Assembly: GCA_025449975.1 (NCBI GenBank)
Contig: JANWIG010000043.1
Span: 1-64,000, forward strand
Reading direction: 5' to 3'
Length of the DNA: 64,000 bases
From: Thermoactinomycetaceae bacterium
GTDB taxonomy: Bacteria > Bacillota > Bacilli > Thermoactinomycetales > Thermoactinomycetaceae
Positions 53,213-63,239 of the stretch are shown here, one piece after another (within the stretch, counting starts at the first letter, position 1; each line of letters opens with the position of its first letter). The notes beneath the pieces are model-generated. The model did no database searches, had not been told where the DNA came from, and saw only the letters and a list, made by a program, of their open reading frames with translations. A program made the translations under genes and the position numbers.

Positions 53213-53500
53213 ATGTCAGCATTAGATATTGTTATTATGTTGCTTGATCGAGCTAGGTATATTTACCAGATTTGTATCATTATTTACGTTTTTATGTCGT
53301 GGCTTCCAAATGTAAAAGATTCGCCGGTCGGTAGGCTTTTTGCACGAATTTGTGAACCTTATTTGTCCATTTTTCGTCGGCTGATCCCGCCGATCGGTTT
53401 CATTGATCTTTCACCAATTCTTGCAATCATCGCATTACCATTTTTGGTAGATGGGATTATTTTGGTACTCAGGTATACTATTGGAGTGTTTTTAGGTTAA
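53213..53500 (+). CDS. ylmG: YggT-family membrane protein (YlmG)
   Basis: A 95-residue protein with two hydrophobic segments and the YggT motif FARICEPYLSIFRRLIPPIGFIDLSP. YggT/YlmG proteins lie between sepF and ylmH in most Gram-positives; their role in division or osmotic response is unclear. AGGTGACC lies upstream of ATG. Confidence 0.88.
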   Translation: MSALDIVIMLLDRARYIYQICIIIYVFMSWLPNVKDSPVGRLFARICEPYLSIFRRLIPPIGFIDLSPILAIIALPFLVDGIILVLRYTIGVFLG

Positions 53501-53501
53501 T

Positions 53502-54290
53502 ATGTCTAAGAGGAGAAAATCTTTCTTATTGATGCACTTCCGTCAAGATGAACATGCTTTTGTTGAACGTGCTTTGGACTGGATCGATCGTGTGGTCAAT
53601 CGTTCCCAAGTTGTAACAACCTTTTTTCTAAATCCAAGAGAAAGGTATATTTTAGAAACACTCGTTCGACGTGAATCGGATGTACAATGGCAAACAGAGG
53701 GGGGCTATCCATCTGCGGAAAGGCAACGCATGATCATTAGCCCTAACTTTGTTTCCATTCCCTCTGACTGGTTCACTCGATCCATCATCCGGATCGTGTC
53801 GAAGAGAAAGGGAGTGTTGAATCATTCGAATGTCTTAGGAGCGCTACTTGGTTTAGGGATAAAAAGGGAGTTTATCGGAGATCTCCATCCGCACCCACAA
53901 GGATGTGACTGCATTGTGGCTTTCGAGATGGTAGACTATATTTGTACACAATTGCATCAGGTCGGAAAAAATGATATAAGTGTAAAAGTAATTGATCTCA
54001 ATGAGTTGCAAGTCGCAAAAGCTCAGTATAAGACCCGGTCGGTTGTTGTTTCATCGATGCGTTTAGATGTTTTGATCGCTGAAGGCCACGCAATATCCAG
54101 ATCAAAGGCAGCCATGCTTATAAAAAATGGAAAATGCAAGGTAAATTGGCAATTGGTTGATAGTCCTTCTTATATGACGGAAGTGGGCGATATGATTTCC
54201 CTTCGTGGTTTCGGCAGAGTTTATTTAAAAGGGGTCGAAGGTTGCACAAAAAAGGGAAAAAGCATTTTGATATTAGATTACTTAATTTAA
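53502..54290 (+). CDS. ylmH: YlmH-type RNA-binding protein (S4 domain)
   Basis: A 262-residue protein: an N-terminal YlmH domain (LNPRERYILETLVRRE, NHSNVLGALLGLGIKREFIGD) and a C-terminal S4 RNA-binding domain (SMRLDVLIAEGHAISRSKAAMLI). Relatives bind stalled large ribosomal subunits in quality control. It starts two bases after the ylmG stop, with no separate ribosome site, suggesting translational coupling. Confidence 0.9.
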   Translation: MSKRRKSFLLMHFRQDEHAFVERALDWIDRVVNRSQVVTTFFLNPRERYILETLVRRESDVQWQTEGGYPSAERQRMIISPNFVSIPSDWFTRSIIRIVSKRKGVLNHSNVLGALLGLGIKREFIGDLHPHPQGCDCIVAFEMVDYICTQLHQVGKNDISVKVIDLNELQVAKAQYKTRSVVVSSMRLDVLIAEGHAISRSKAAMLIKNGKCKVNWQLVDSPSYMTEVGDMISLRGFGRVYLKGVEGCTKKGKSILILDYLI

Positions 54291-54388
54291 GTAAAAACGC
54301 CTTTTTCTGGTTATAGGTAGCATTTTTGCAGGATATTTGTTAATATTGTCGAATAGAAGAGCATGGAAGTAATCCAGGAGGTGCGGAT

Positions 54389-55720
54389 ATGGGATTAACA
54401 GCATATGATATACACAATAAGGAGTTTAAGCGTTCGTTTCGGGGATATGATGTTGATGAAGTAAACGATTTTCTTGATCAAATTATTAAAGAGTTCGAGA
54501 TTTTAACTAGGGAAAAGTTGGAACTAGAACAACAAGTGGAAGAATTGCAGGCAGAAATTGATCGGATTTTGCAAGATGGTTCGACGATGTATACAGAACC
54601 ACAACAGACCATGCCACCATCGAACCAAGCTACGCAAAATTTTAGAGAAGTTCAAGCGACGACACCGTTGCATATTCCAAATAACAACCAAAATAACATG
54701 AATAATATGATGCACAATACTGGACAATTTACTGGTATGCAACCGGCTGTTCCTGCAATCAATGCACCTGCTCCGTTAAACCAAATGAACCTATCATCGA
54801 TGGAACAAAGCATTCACAAGTCGATTCGTGTAGCACAAGAAGTGGCTGAAGAAGTTCGGATCAATGCGAAGAAAGAAGCGGAGTTAATCGTTCAAGAAGC
54901 GGAGAAAAATGCAGATCGAATCATTAACGAAGCTCTGCAAAAAGCACAATCTATTAACACCGAGTTGTTGGATCTGAAACAAAAAGCAACGGTTTATCGC
55001 GCACGGTTCCGTACACTTGTCCAATCCCATTTAGACATCCTAGAAAATTCAGATTGGGAATCTTTGGAAGAATTGGAAACTAATTTAGATGAGCAAGGTA
55101 AGAAATTTGATCAACTCTCTGAACGACCAGGAGCGAAAAATGATCAATTTATGCTTGAAAACAATCAAAGCCGCTCAAATGACAACGCACAATCGCACAA
55201 TATGAATATTAATATGAATATGATGGATTATCAAAGCAGCAGCAATATGAACATGATGGACTATCAACCGAACAACAACTTAAACATGATGGACTATCAA
55301 CCGAATACCAATAACAACCTACTAGAATATCAACCCAACAATAACATGAACATGATGGACTATCAATCAAGCCAAAAACAAGGAAATCAATCATCCTACC
55401 AATCACAATTCCAACAACAGACCAATATGCATGTAGCAGCTGGAATTCAAATGCCTTCCGAAAATGATTATCGGACAAATGACTATAGAACCAATGACTT
55501 CCGGAATAGTAGCTCCAGTATGAATAATAGTAATGATTTCCGCAATAGCAGCAATGACTTCCGTAGTAGCAGCAACGACTTCGGTAGCAACGACTATCGG
55601 ACGGTAGACGAGTCACAAAGTGTTCTTGAAAATGTAGCAGATGCTTATTTGGAAGAAGAAGAACCACGTCGTGAGCTACGTAGAACCTCACGGAAGCTAA
55701 AGAAAAAGGCTATGTTTTAA
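54389..55720 (+). CDS. divIVA: DivIVA with a long Asn-rich repeat tail
   Basis: A 443-residue protein, against about 160-230 in most Bacilli. Residues 1-60 are a standard DivIVA membrane-binding domain (FKRSFRGYDVDEVNDFLDQI). A Gln/Asn-rich linker (62-135) and a second coiled coil (138-205) follow. Residues 270-330 hold five copies of a NMNMMDYQ-like unit with Asn/Ser spacers; 358-405 hold NDYRT/NDFRNSS-type repeats; the end is acidic, then basic (RRTSRKLKKK). The tail repeats are also near-repeats at DNA level. DivIVA marks curved membrane and poles. GGAGGTG precedes ATG. Confidence 0.92.
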   Translation: MGLTAYDIHNKEFKRSFRGYDVDEVNDFLDQIIKEFEILTREKLELEQQVEELQAEIDRILQDGSTMYTEPQQTMPPSNQATQNFREVQATTPLHIPNNNQNNMNNMMHNTGQFTGMQPAVPAINAPAPLNQMNLSSMEQSIHKSIRVAQEVAEEVRINAKKEAELIVQEAEKNADRIINEALQKAQSINTELLDLKQKATVYRARFRTLVQSHLDILENSDWESLEELETNLDEQGKKFDQLSERPGAKNDQFMLENNQSRSNDNAQSHNMNINMNMMDYQSSSNMNMMDYQPNNNLNMMDYQPNTNNNLLEYQPNNNMNMMDYQSSQKQGNQSSYQSQFQQQTNMHVAAGIQMPSENDYRTNDYRTNDFRNSSSSMNNSNDFRNSSNDFRSSSNDFGSNDYRTVDESQSVLENVADAYLEEEEPRRELRRTSRKLKKKAMF

Positions 55721-55750
55721 TTAAGAGATGAAATAAGCTTCATTATGTGG

Positions 55751-55756
55751 TATAAT
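55751..55756 (+). promoter_or_regulatory. Promoter of the ileS leader
   Basis: TGGTATAAT (extended -10, TATAAT at 55751-55756) lies about 15 bases before the T-box. The same TGTGGTATAAT sequence precedes mraZ. Confidence 0.55.
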
Positions 55757-55769
55757 CTCACCATTAAAA

Positions 55770-56068
55770 AATGAAAACAACCCTATTTGGATCGGACCAC
55801 AGTGGTTTCATTTCAAATAATTGAATATCGAATAGGCAAGGAAAGGGAAGAGTAGATAGAACACTTGCGTGCAGCGAATTAGGGAGGGTGGAAGCCTAAT
55901 CCAAGATTCTATCGAAAATCACCCTGGAGCTATCGCCTGAAAGAGTGAGTAGGGTGGATCGGGTCATTCACGATACGAATGGAGAGTGGTTTCAAAAGTC
56001 TTTTTGAAACTAGTAGGGTGGTACCGCGAGAGCCTTCTCGTCCCTAGTGGATGTGGAAGGCTTTTTTA
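55770..56068 (+). ncRNA. T-box riboswitch for ileS (Ile)
   Basis: The T-box core TGGTACCGCG lies at 56019-56028, followed by a terminator stem (GAGCCTTC about 56030-56037 with GAAGGCTT 56056-56063) and T run. In stem I the likely specifier is ATC (55918-55920), just before ACCCTGGAGC, i.e. isoleucine. Uncharged tRNA-Ile would favour the antiterminator and ileS expression. Confidence 0.93.
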
Positions 56069-56096
56069 TATTTTTGTAGGAGGAGTTTGAAAGCAA

Positions 56097-58877
56097 ATGG
56101 CTGATTATAGTAAGACATTAAATTTACCAAAAACAGCGTTTCCTATGAGAGGAAATCTACCAAACAAAGAACCGTTGATGCAAAAACGGTGGGAGGAAAT
56201 GGATCTTTACAAGCAGATCTTGAATAAAAGAGCTGGTCAGCCTACGTTTATTTTGCATGATGGCCCACCTTTTGCGAATGGAGATATTCATCTTGGTCAT
56301 GCTTTAAATAAAATTTTAAAAGATTTTATTGTTCGTTTTAAATCTTTAAAAGGTTTTGCCGCTCCCTATGTACCTGGCTGGGATACCCATGGGTTGCCGA
56401 TTGAACATGCTATTGTTACGAAAAAGAAGGTAGATCGAAGAAAGATCGGTCCCGTCGAATTCCGTGAGAAATGTAAAGAATATGCTCTCTCTTTTGTTAA
56501 AAAGCAAAAGGAGCAATTTAAAAGGTTGGGAATCAATGGAGATTGGGATAATCCATATATCACGTTGGTTCCTGAATACGAAGCGGAGCAAATTCGTGTT
56601 TTTGGACGAATGGTACAAAAAGGACATATTTATCGTGGTTTAAAGACGGTTTACTGGTCGCCAACTACGGAGACCGCTTTGGCCGAGGCAGAAATCGAGT
56701 ATCAGGATAAACGCTCTCCTTCCATCTATGTTGCTTTTCCGGTCAAAGATGGCAACGGTCTTCTCCCAACAGAAAATACAGCTGTTGTGATCTGGACAAC
56801 GACGCCTTGGACCTTGCCTGCCAACTTAGCTATCGCACTAAATAAGGAGTTTGAATATAGTTTGGTGCAAGCAGGAGGACGTCAGCTGGTTCTGGCGAGC
56901 AAACTCGTCGATGAAGTGATGAAAACGTGTGAAATTGCTGAGTATCAAGTTGTGCAAACATGGAAAGGGGAAGAACTAGAAGGCGTCATTTGTCAGCATC
57001 CGTTTTATGATCGGGAAAGTCCATTGATCTTTGGTGATCACGTCACATTGGATGCAGGAACCGGTTGTGTTCATACTGCTCCTGGACACGGGGAAGATGA
57101 CTTTCGGATCGGTCAGCAGTATGGATTAGGGGTACTTTGTCCTGTGGATGAGAAAGGACGGATGACCAAAGAGGCTCCAGGATTTGAAGGACTGTTTTAT
57201 GAGGATGCCAATAAGAAAGTAGTTGAAAAGCTTGATGAAGTAGGCAAATTACTCAAATTAACCTTTATTAAACACCAGTATCCACATGACTGGAGATCAA
57301 AAAAGCCCATTATTTTCCGAGCAACGGAACAATGGTTTGCTTCGATTGATGGGTTCCGTCAAGAGATGTTAGATGAGATTAAACAAGTTCGTTGGGTTCC
57401 TAAATGGGGAGAAGTGCGTCTGCATAACATGATTGCCGATCGAGGGGATTGGTGTATCTCTCGTCAACGAATTTGGGGAGTGCCTTTGCCTATTTTCTAC
57501 TGTGAGTCTTGTAATGAACCACATATTAACGAAGACACGATTGAACATATCGCTAAACTATTTGAACGGGAAGGTTCGACTTCTTGGTATGCCAAAGAGA
57601 TTTCCGAGCTGATGCCAGAAGGTCAGACTTGTGCGCATTGCGGTGGGTCTGCGTTCCGAAAAGAAACGGATACGATGGATGTCTGGTTTGACTCCGGTAG
57701 TAGTCATGCTGCCGTCTTAACCAAACGACCGGAGTTAAAATGGCCGGCGGACATGTACTTAGAAGGGTCCGATCAATATCGGGGCTGGTTTAACTCTTCT
57801 TTATCGACAGCGGTGGCAACCAGAGGAAAAGCGCCATATAAACAAGTGTTGAGTCACGGCTTTACGCTAGATGGAGAAGGACGGAAAATGTCCAAATCCC
57901 TTGGCAATACGATTGAGCCGAAAAAAGTGATTAATCAGTTTGGTGCTGACATTCTCCGGCTTTGGGTTGCTTCGGTTGACTATCAAGCAGATATGCGGAT
58001 TTCCGATGGGATTCTCAAGCAGATTGCGGAAGTGTATCGGAAATGGCGGAATACTTTCCGTTTCTTGTTGGGGAACTTGGCAGATTTCAATCCAGCGACG
58101 GACCGTGTCGCCTATCAAGAATTGACGGAACTCGATCGTTATACGCTTACCAAATTGCATCGACTGATCAAACGGGTAAGCAAGAGTTATGATGAATATG
58201 AGTTTCACCAAGTATATCATTCCATCCATAACTTCTGCACTGTTTTTTTAAGCCAATTCTATCTTGATGTCTTAAAAGATCGTCTCTATGTAGAGGAGAA
58301 AACAGCTCCGATTCGCCGCTCTGCTCAAACGGTGCTATATGAACTGCTAGTCACCTTGGTTCAATTGGTTAGCCCGCTGATCCCGCATACGGCTGATGAA
58401 GTATGGCAATATATCAGTGGAGTGGAGGAAGCGAGCGTTCATCTGTCGCTGTTCCCAGAAGCAAAAGAAGAATGGTTTGATTCAGCTTTAGAGGAAAAAT
58501 GGGATGCCTTCTTAGAAGTGCGCGATGTTGTGCTAAAATCTCTTGAGGAAGCGCGGGCAAGCAAGCTCATCGGGAATTCCCTCGGAGCTTCTGTCACCAT
58601 TACTCCAAATGAGAAAACGGCAAATCTCCTGCAACAAATGGATTATCTGGATCAACTGTTTATCGTTTCTCAGGTCGAAGTGCTATCTCCATCATCGGAT
58701 GTAACCGAAGAACAGAAAGCGCTGGTGGAAGTGAAGCCAGCGGAAGGTGAGAAGTGTCAACGTTGTTGGATCATTTCTACCACTGTTGGAACCGATGAGC
58801 AACATCCAGATCTCTGCGAACGTTGCCGATCCGTGATTGCCAATCAAGTAGCTGAAGTTGCTGCCGAAAGTGAATAG
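56097..58877 (+). CDS. ileS: Isoleucyl-tRNA synthetase
   Basis: A 926-residue class I synthetase: H65LGH68 (HIGH motif), the editing domain ([14 protein letters not shown]), [18 protein letters not shown] with two CxxC knuckles, K597MSKS601, and a C-terminal zinc ribbon CQRCW ... CERC. It charges tRNA-Ile and removes misactivated valine. TAGGAGGAG precedes ATG. Position next to divIVA is as in Bacillus. Confidence 0.97.
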   Translation: MADYSKTLNLPKTAFPMRGNLPNKEPLMQKRWEEMDLYKQILNKRAGQPTFILHDGPPFANGDIHLGHALNKILKDFIVRFKSLKGFAAPYVPGWDTHGLPIEHAIVTKKKVDRRKIGPVEFREKCKEYALSFVKKQKEQFKRLGINGDWDNPYITLVPEYEAEQIRVFGRMVQKGHIYRGLKTVYWSPTTETALAEAEIEYQDKRSPSIYVAFPVKDGNGLLPTENTAVVIWTTTPWTLPANLAIALNKEFEYSLVQAGGRQLVLASKLVDEVMKTCEIAEYQVVQTWKGEELEGVICQHPFYDRESPLIFGDHVTLDAGTGCVHTAPGHGEDDFRIGQQYGLGVLCPVDEKGRMTKEAPGFEGLFYEDANKKVVEKLDEVGKLLKLTFIKHQYPHDWRSKKPIIFRATEQWFASIDGFRQEMLDEIKQVRWVPKWGEVRLHNMIADRGDWCISRQRIWGVPLPIFYCESCNEPHINEDTIEHIAKLFEREGSTSWYAKEISELMPEGQTCAHCGGSAFRKETDTMDVWFDSGSSHAAVLTKRPELKWPADMYLEGSDQYRGWFNSSLSTAVATRGKAPYKQVLSHGFTLDGEGRKMSKSLGNTIEPKKVINQFGADILRLWVASVDYQADMRISDGILKQIAEVYRKWRNTFRFLLGNLADFNPATDRVAYQELTELDRYTLTKLHRLIKRVSKSYDEYEFHQVYHSIHNFCTVFLSQFYLDVLKDRLYVEEKTAPIRRSAQTVLYELLVTLVQLVSPLIPHTADEVWQYISGVEEASVHLSLFPEAKEEWFDSALEEKWDAFLEVRDVVLKSLEEARASKLIGNSLGASVTITPNEKTANLLQQMDYLDQLFIVSQVEVLSPSSDVTEEQKALVEVKPAEGEKCQRCWIISTTVGTDEQHPDLCERCRSVIANQVAEVAAESE

Positions 58878-58884
58878 ATGAGAA

Positions 58885-58936
58885 AGAGATCACCCCAAAC
58901 GCTCTTGTTTGCGTGAAGAGGTGATCTCTTTTTTAT
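58885..58936 (+). terminator. Intrinsic terminator of ileS
   Basis: AGAGATCACC (58885-58894) pairs with GGTGATCTCT (58920-58929), followed by a T run; the loop holds a small inner hairpin (CAAACGC with GCGTGA-like). Confidence 0.9.
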
Positions 58937-58998
58937 AGGTATAGGAACTTTCTTTTCATGTGATCTTGTCATTTGACCTAGAGATGGGCAAGATCTGT

Positions 58999-59379
58999 TT
59001 AATGTGACCGGTTCGGTCTCGAAGGGGGATTGTTCCTAGGAAATGCTGAAGGGAAAGAATTGAGGACCATTTTTTTGCTGACTGGTAGCTCTAGAATTTG
59101 TTTAATCACTGCTTCGCCGTTGGCTTTTCCAAAATGAAGGGGATGAATGGTATCTACTGTTATATTGTAAGCTTGTGCTAACTTCTTGATGTCCTTTAGA
59201 AGATAACGGATTTGTGGGCTAAGCAGGATAATATTAATATCTTTGATAAAATCATTTAGCTGTGAGACGGGGGCTGCCCAGATTTTTGCATTAAAGCCGA
59301 TGAGCTTTGCTGTTTCTTGCATTTTCATGACTAACGCATTGGTAGATACGCCTGCGGAGCAAATTAGTAATATTTTCAT
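58999..59379 (-). CDS. Orphan PTS lactose/cellobiose-type EIIB
   Basis: A 126-residue protein whose N-terminus MKILLICSAGVSTNALVMKM carries the phospho-cysteine (C7) of the lactose/cellobiose EIIB family. It accepts phosphate from EIIA and gives it to the sugar in EIIC. No EIIA or EIIC gene is near, and a Pro/Arg-rich C-terminal tail of about 25 residues exceeds the usual 100. ATG 59379 has GAGGAGG upstream; a 14-residue extension is rejected. Confidence 0.85.
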   Translation of the reverse strand: MKILLICSAGVSTNALVMKMQETAKLIGFNAKIWAAPVSQLNDFIKDINIILLSPQIRYLLKDIKKLAQAYNITVDTIHPLHFGKANGEAVIKQILELPVSKKMVLNSFPSAFPRNNPPSRPNRSH

Positions 59380-59462
59380 TGGGGGAATCCTCCTCGATGA
59401 TATATGAAAAAATGCTTTCATTTGCTTGAGTAAAAGTCTGCCTTATTTTGATTATTAATATA

Positions 59463-59491
59463 AATATAATAATAGGAAAAATTTATATCAA
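59463..59491 (-). promoter_or_regulatory. Promoter of the EIIB gene
   Basis: On the minus strand TTGATA (59491-59486) and TATATT (59468-59463) are 17 bp apart, about 80 bases before the EIIB start. Confidence 0.55.
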
Positions 59492-59738
59492 GTTTTATTT
59501 TGAGTGAAGAAAGTTTCTAGAGAAAATCCGTTTAAGGAAAGAAAGGGATGGTTTTTAGCGCTGAAAAATAAAGAGGTGTATTTTAGAAAAAAGTTTCGAA
59601 GAAGGAATGAATATTCCAAATAAACATTCTTTTCCTGCTCGTATTGACGAGCTAAATTTTTTCTTCTAATATATCCATATCAACTAAAAACTTCTTATTT
59701 GATGAATAAGCAGATATGAGTCAAATAGGAAATGGGTG

Positions 59739-59767
59739 TTGACATTAAAGTATGTGCAACATATAAT
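59739..59767 (+). promoter_or_regulatory. Consensus sigma-A promoter of the ilv operon
   Basis: TTGACA (59739-59744), 17 bp, TATAAT (59762-59767): both hexamers are perfect. It drives the tandem T-box leader. Confidence 0.92.
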
Positions 59768-59789
59768 CAATCACAAGAACATTAACAAC

Positions 59790-60121
59790 AGATGATTTAA
59801 TAAATGCGAGGAAAAGGAAAGTAGAAGATCAGCTTGATGCACAGAGAGCTGTCTCTTGGCTGGAAAGACAGACGTCTTGCTTCTTCGAACGTCACCTTGG
59901 AGCATTGATCTTGAACGGGAAGGGTCCTTCCTCAGTAGAGAAGCAACGGAGTGGTCCACGTTATCGGGCTAAAGTCCAGAGATGGACTTAGTGAGTCTAT
60001 TTTTCGTGAGGAAAATAGAGAAGCTGAGTGGTACCGCGAGAAACTCTCGCCTCAGCAATGTAAACTGTGCATTTTGACAAGTTTTCTTGCACGTTTGCTT
60101 GTTGAGGCGAGAGTTTTTTTA
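59790..60121 (+). ncRNA. T-box riboswitch 1 of the ilv operon (Val specifier)
   Basis: T-box core TGGTACCGCG at 60029-60038; terminator AACTCTCGCCTCA (about 60042-60054) with TGAGGCGAGAGTT (60103-60115) and seven T. The specifier position, just before ACCTTGGAGC, reads GTC (59891-59893), a valine codon. Uncharged tRNA-Val should allow readthrough. Confidence 0.9.
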
Positions 60122-60261
60122 TTGAAGCTTCTAAGCAAGCAAGAGTAGCAATTCTTTATGGTAATTAAATCATTCCTAAAAAAATAATATCGAAGCCTAA
60201 AATCTATTTATTCGTAATCCTTCGATTTCAACAAATTGACAGAATAACAACAAAAAAAGCA

Positions 60262-60580
60262 ATGAAGAGAAGGAGTAGAGGAAGATCCTGATGCACAGAG
60301 AGCTGTCTCTAGGCTGAGAAGACGGACGTCAGACTTCTTCGAACATCGTCTTGGAGCTGATCTCCTGAACGGATCATGGAAGGGATTCTCATTAGGGAGA
60401 TAACGGGATGGTCCACGTTATCGGACTAAAGTCCATCATAAGAAAGGACTTAGTGAGTCTGCTCTTCGTAAGGAGAGTGGAGAAGCTGAGTGGTACCGCG
60501 AGAACTTTCGCCTCAGCAATGTAAATACCAAGAGGTTTTAGTTAAGGTGTATTTACATGCTAAGCGAGGTTTTTTTATTT
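60262..60580 (+). ncRNA. T-box riboswitch 2 of the ilv operon (Ile specifier)
   Basis: A close copy of the first T-box (shared GATGCACAGAGAGCTGTCTC and following segments). Core TGGTACCGCG at 60491-60500; terminator formed by TGTAAATAC with GTATTTACA and flanking pairs, then a T run (60571-60577). The specifier reads ATC (60345-60347), an isoleucine codon, at the position equivalent to GTC in the first. Confidence 0.9.
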
Positions 60581-60616
60581 TTTTACTAACCAACTAGGTG
60601 AGAGGTAGATGGAATC

Positions 60617-61498
60617 ATGAGTGAATATTTGATCTATATGAATGGAGAATTTGTTCCACGCAGTCAAGCAGTCGTTTCTGTATTTGATCATGGATTTCTA
60701 TATGGAGATGGCGTTTTTGAAGGGATTCGCTCCTATTCGGGCAATGTTTTCCGCTTAAAGGAACATATTAAACGGCTATACGAGTCAGCCAAATCCATTT
60801 TATTGACGATCCCGCTCACACCTGAGGAGATGGAAGAAGCAGTAGTCGAAACCTTACGACGCAATCGATTGACAGATGCTTATATTCGCGTAGTTGTTTC
60901 CCGAGGACCTGGAGATTTGGGACTAGACCCTCGCAACTGTCCGCGGCCCAATGTGATTGTGATCGCTGAAGCATTGCAACTCTTTCCGGAAGAACTGTAT
61001 GAGAAAGGACTTCGCATTGTTACCGTATCAACACGTCGAAATAACCCTGATGCCTTAAATCCCAAAATTAAATCTTTAAACTATCTCAATAATATCTTGA
61101 TAAAATTAGAAGCGATTCAAAGCGGTGTGTTTGAAGCACTCACCCTTAACCAAGATGGCTATGTCTGTGAAGGATCTGGAGATAACATCTTCATTGTCAA
61201 AAATGGCAAGCTGATTACACCACCTACTTACCTCGGTGCTTTGGAAGGAATCACGCGCAACTCTGTGATTGAGCTATGTGAAAATTTAGAAATACCCTGT
61301 AAAGAAGAACCATTCACTCGTCATGATGTCTATGTAGCTGATGAGATTTTTCTAACGGGAACTGCTGCTGAAATGATTCCCGTCATCGAAGTAGACTCTC
61401 GGATCATCGGGGATGGAAAGCCAGGTCCAATGACCAAACGGCTGATTAAAGAGTTTCGCAAAATGACATCGGTAATTGGAACGAAATATCAGGTATAA
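60617..61498 (+). CDS. ilvE: Branched-chain amino acid aminotransferase
   Basis: A 293-residue fold-type IV PLP enzyme: [18 protein letters not shown], the Schiff-base lysine in [12 protein letters not shown] (K152), CEGSGDNIF and [25 protein letters not shown]. It makes Val, Leu and Ile from their keto acids with glutamate. First gene of the ilv operon, after the tandem T-boxes. GTGAGAGG lies upstream of ATG. Confidence 0.93.
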   Translation: MSEYLIYMNGEFVPRSQAVVSVFDHGFLYGDGVFEGIRSYSGNVFRLKEHIKRLYESAKSILLTIPLTPEEMEEAVVETLRRNRLTDAYIRVVVSRGPGDLGLDPRNCPRPNVIVIAEALQLFPEELYEKGLRIVTVSTRRNNPDALNPKIKSLNYLNNILIKLEAIQSGVFEALTLNQDGYVCEGSGDNIFIVKNGKLITPPTYLGALEGITRNSVIELCENLEIPCKEEPFTRHDVYVADEIFLTGTAAEMIPVIEVDSRIIGDGKPGPMTKRLIKEFRKMTSVIGTKYQV

Positions 61499-61532
61499 GT
61501 ACTGCCTTCGAAAATGAAAGGGAGTGAAGAAA

Positions 61533-63239
61533 GTGGAAATCATGGAAAAGCAAAAAGTAAAAACAATGACAGGTGCTCAGATGGTGGTTGAGACCCTCGA
61601 GAGATTGCAAGTAGAAACGATTTTTGGCTATCCTGGCGGAGCGATTTTGCCTATTTATGATGCCATGTATGATAGTAATTTGAAACACGTATTGACTCGT
61701 CATGAACAAGGTGCCATTCATGCTGCAGAAGGATATGCACGTGCAACTGGAAAAGTGGGTACAGTGATGGCTACTTCCGGTCCCGGTGCAACCAACCTTG
61801 TGACAGGGATTGCGGATGCGTATATGGATTCGACACCATTGGTTATTATTACGGGTCAGGTTTTCACTTCACTGATCGGAACAGATGGTTTCCAAGAGGT
61901 AGATGTGATCGGAATTACGCTTCCGGTAACCAAGTATAGTTATCAAGTTCGCGATGCTGCTGACTTGCCACGTGTTTTGTGTGAAGCCTACTACTTGGCT
62001 CGTTCAGGTAGACCGGGTCCTGTTTTAGTCGATATTCCGAAGGATGTTTCATTGCAAACCGCTCCTTTTGTTTTCCCAGAAGATGTGGCAATCGATGGGT
62101 ATCAAGTAAGAACGGAACCGGATCTCTCCATTATTGAACAAGTCAAAGAGGAAATTGCTAAGGCGAAGCGGCCGCTTTTATATGTGGGCGGTGGAATCAT
62201 TCATTCGGAGGCAGCCAAAGAGCTATTCGAGTTTGCCAATCGGACGGGAATACCGGTGACCTCTACTTTGATGGGATTGGGTTCATTCCCACAAGATCAT
62301 CCGCTTTACTTGGGAATGTTAGGAATGCATGGTACTTATGCGGCAAACATGGCTATCTATCATACCGATCTGTTGATCGCCTGTGGTGTTCGTTTTGATG
62401 ATCGGGTGACCGGTAAGTTAGAGCGTTTCTCGCCAAATTCGAAGAAAGTGCACATCGATATCGATCCAGCTGAGATCAACAAAAACGTAAGAATCGATTA
62501 TCCGTTGGTTTGTGATGTAAAGAAAGCATTGACTGAATTGCTGAAAAATACACCAAAACCAGACTGTCAAGAATGGGTTAAACAAGTACAGGCATGGTAT
62601 CGCGAGTATCCTCTAACTTACAAAAAAGAATCTTCTGATGAAATCAAGCCACAGTATGTGGTGGAATGTTTGAGTCGAATAACGGATGGAGATGCTATTA
62701 TTACTACAGAAGTTGGACAGCACCAAATGTGGGCCGCGCTCTTCTATCGGTTCAACAAGCCACGTACCTTTGTGACTTCGGGTGGATTAGGAACGATGGG
62801 TTATGGTTTTCCTGCAGCCATCGGCGCGCAAATCGCTCGACCCGATCAGGATGTGATTTGTATCGCTGGAGATGCTTCGATCCAGATGTGTTTACAAGAG
62901 TTACAAACGGTAATGGATCAAAAATTGCCAGTGAAAATCTTTATCTTGAACAACCACTACTTGGGAATGGTTCGTCAGTGGCAAGAAATGTTCCATGATC
63001 ATCGCTATTCTGAGACACGGATCAGCAGTCCTGATTTTGTGAAAGTAGCAGAAGCTTATGGCATGACAGGACTTAGAGCAACCAAAGCAGATGAAGTAGA
63101 AGCGACGATCAAAAAAGCATTGGCAACACCTGGTCCGGTCATCGCCGAGTTCGTTGTTGTCGAAGAAGAAAATGTGTTCCCAATGGTTCCACAAGGCAAA
63201 GGATTGGATGAAATGTTGTTAACGGGGTGGGAGGACTAA
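61533..63239 (+). CDS. ilvB: Acetolactate synthase large subunit
   Basis: A 568-residue TPP enzyme: FGYPGGAILPIYDAMYDS with RHEQGAIHAAEGYARATG (Glu for TPP activation), the FAD region, VDIPKDV, and the TPP/Mg site AGDASIQMCLQELQTV with NNHYLGMVRQWQ. It makes acetolactate and acetohydroxybutyrate. GTG 61533 is about nine bases after GGGAG; ATG 61542 and GTG 61524 are alternatives. Confidence 0.95.
   Translation: MEIMEKQKVKTMTGAQMVVETLERLQVETIFGYPGGAILPIYDAMYDSNLKHVLTRHEQGAIHAAEGYARATGKVGTVMATSGPGATNLVTGIADAYMDSTPLVIITGQVFTSLIGTDGFQEVDVIGITLPVTKYSYQVRDAADLPRVLCEAYYLARSGRPGPVLVDIPKDVSLQTAPFVFPEDVAIDGYQVRTEPDLSIIEQVKEEIAKAKRPLLYVGGGIIHSEAAKELFEFANRTGIPVTSTLMGLGSFPQDHPLYLGMLGMHGTYAANMAIYHTDLLIACGVRFDDRVTGKLERFSPNSKKVHIDIDPAEINKNVRIDYPLVCDVKKALTELLKNTPKPDCQEWVKQVQAWYREYPLTYKKESSDEIKPQYVVECLSRITDGDAIITTEVGQHQMWAALFYRFNKPRTFVTSGGLGTMGYGFPAAIGAQIARPDQDVICIAGDASIQMCLQELQTVMDQKLPVKIFILNNHYLGMVRQWQEMFHDHRYSETRISSPDFVKVAEAYGMTGLRATKADEVEATIKKALATPGPVIAEFVVVEEENVFPMVPQGKGLDEMLLTGWED

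Noticed and set aside
55209-55691. 160-codon minus-strand frame opposite divIVA
   Set aside because: It is an antisense shadow of the Asn/Ser-rich repeat codons (Tyr/Cys/Ser-rich product, no ribosome site).
60236-60264. Internal promoter between the two T-boxes (TTGACA at 60236-60241)
   Set aside because: No -10-like hexamer at 16-18 bp; the sequence there is A-rich followed by GCAATG.
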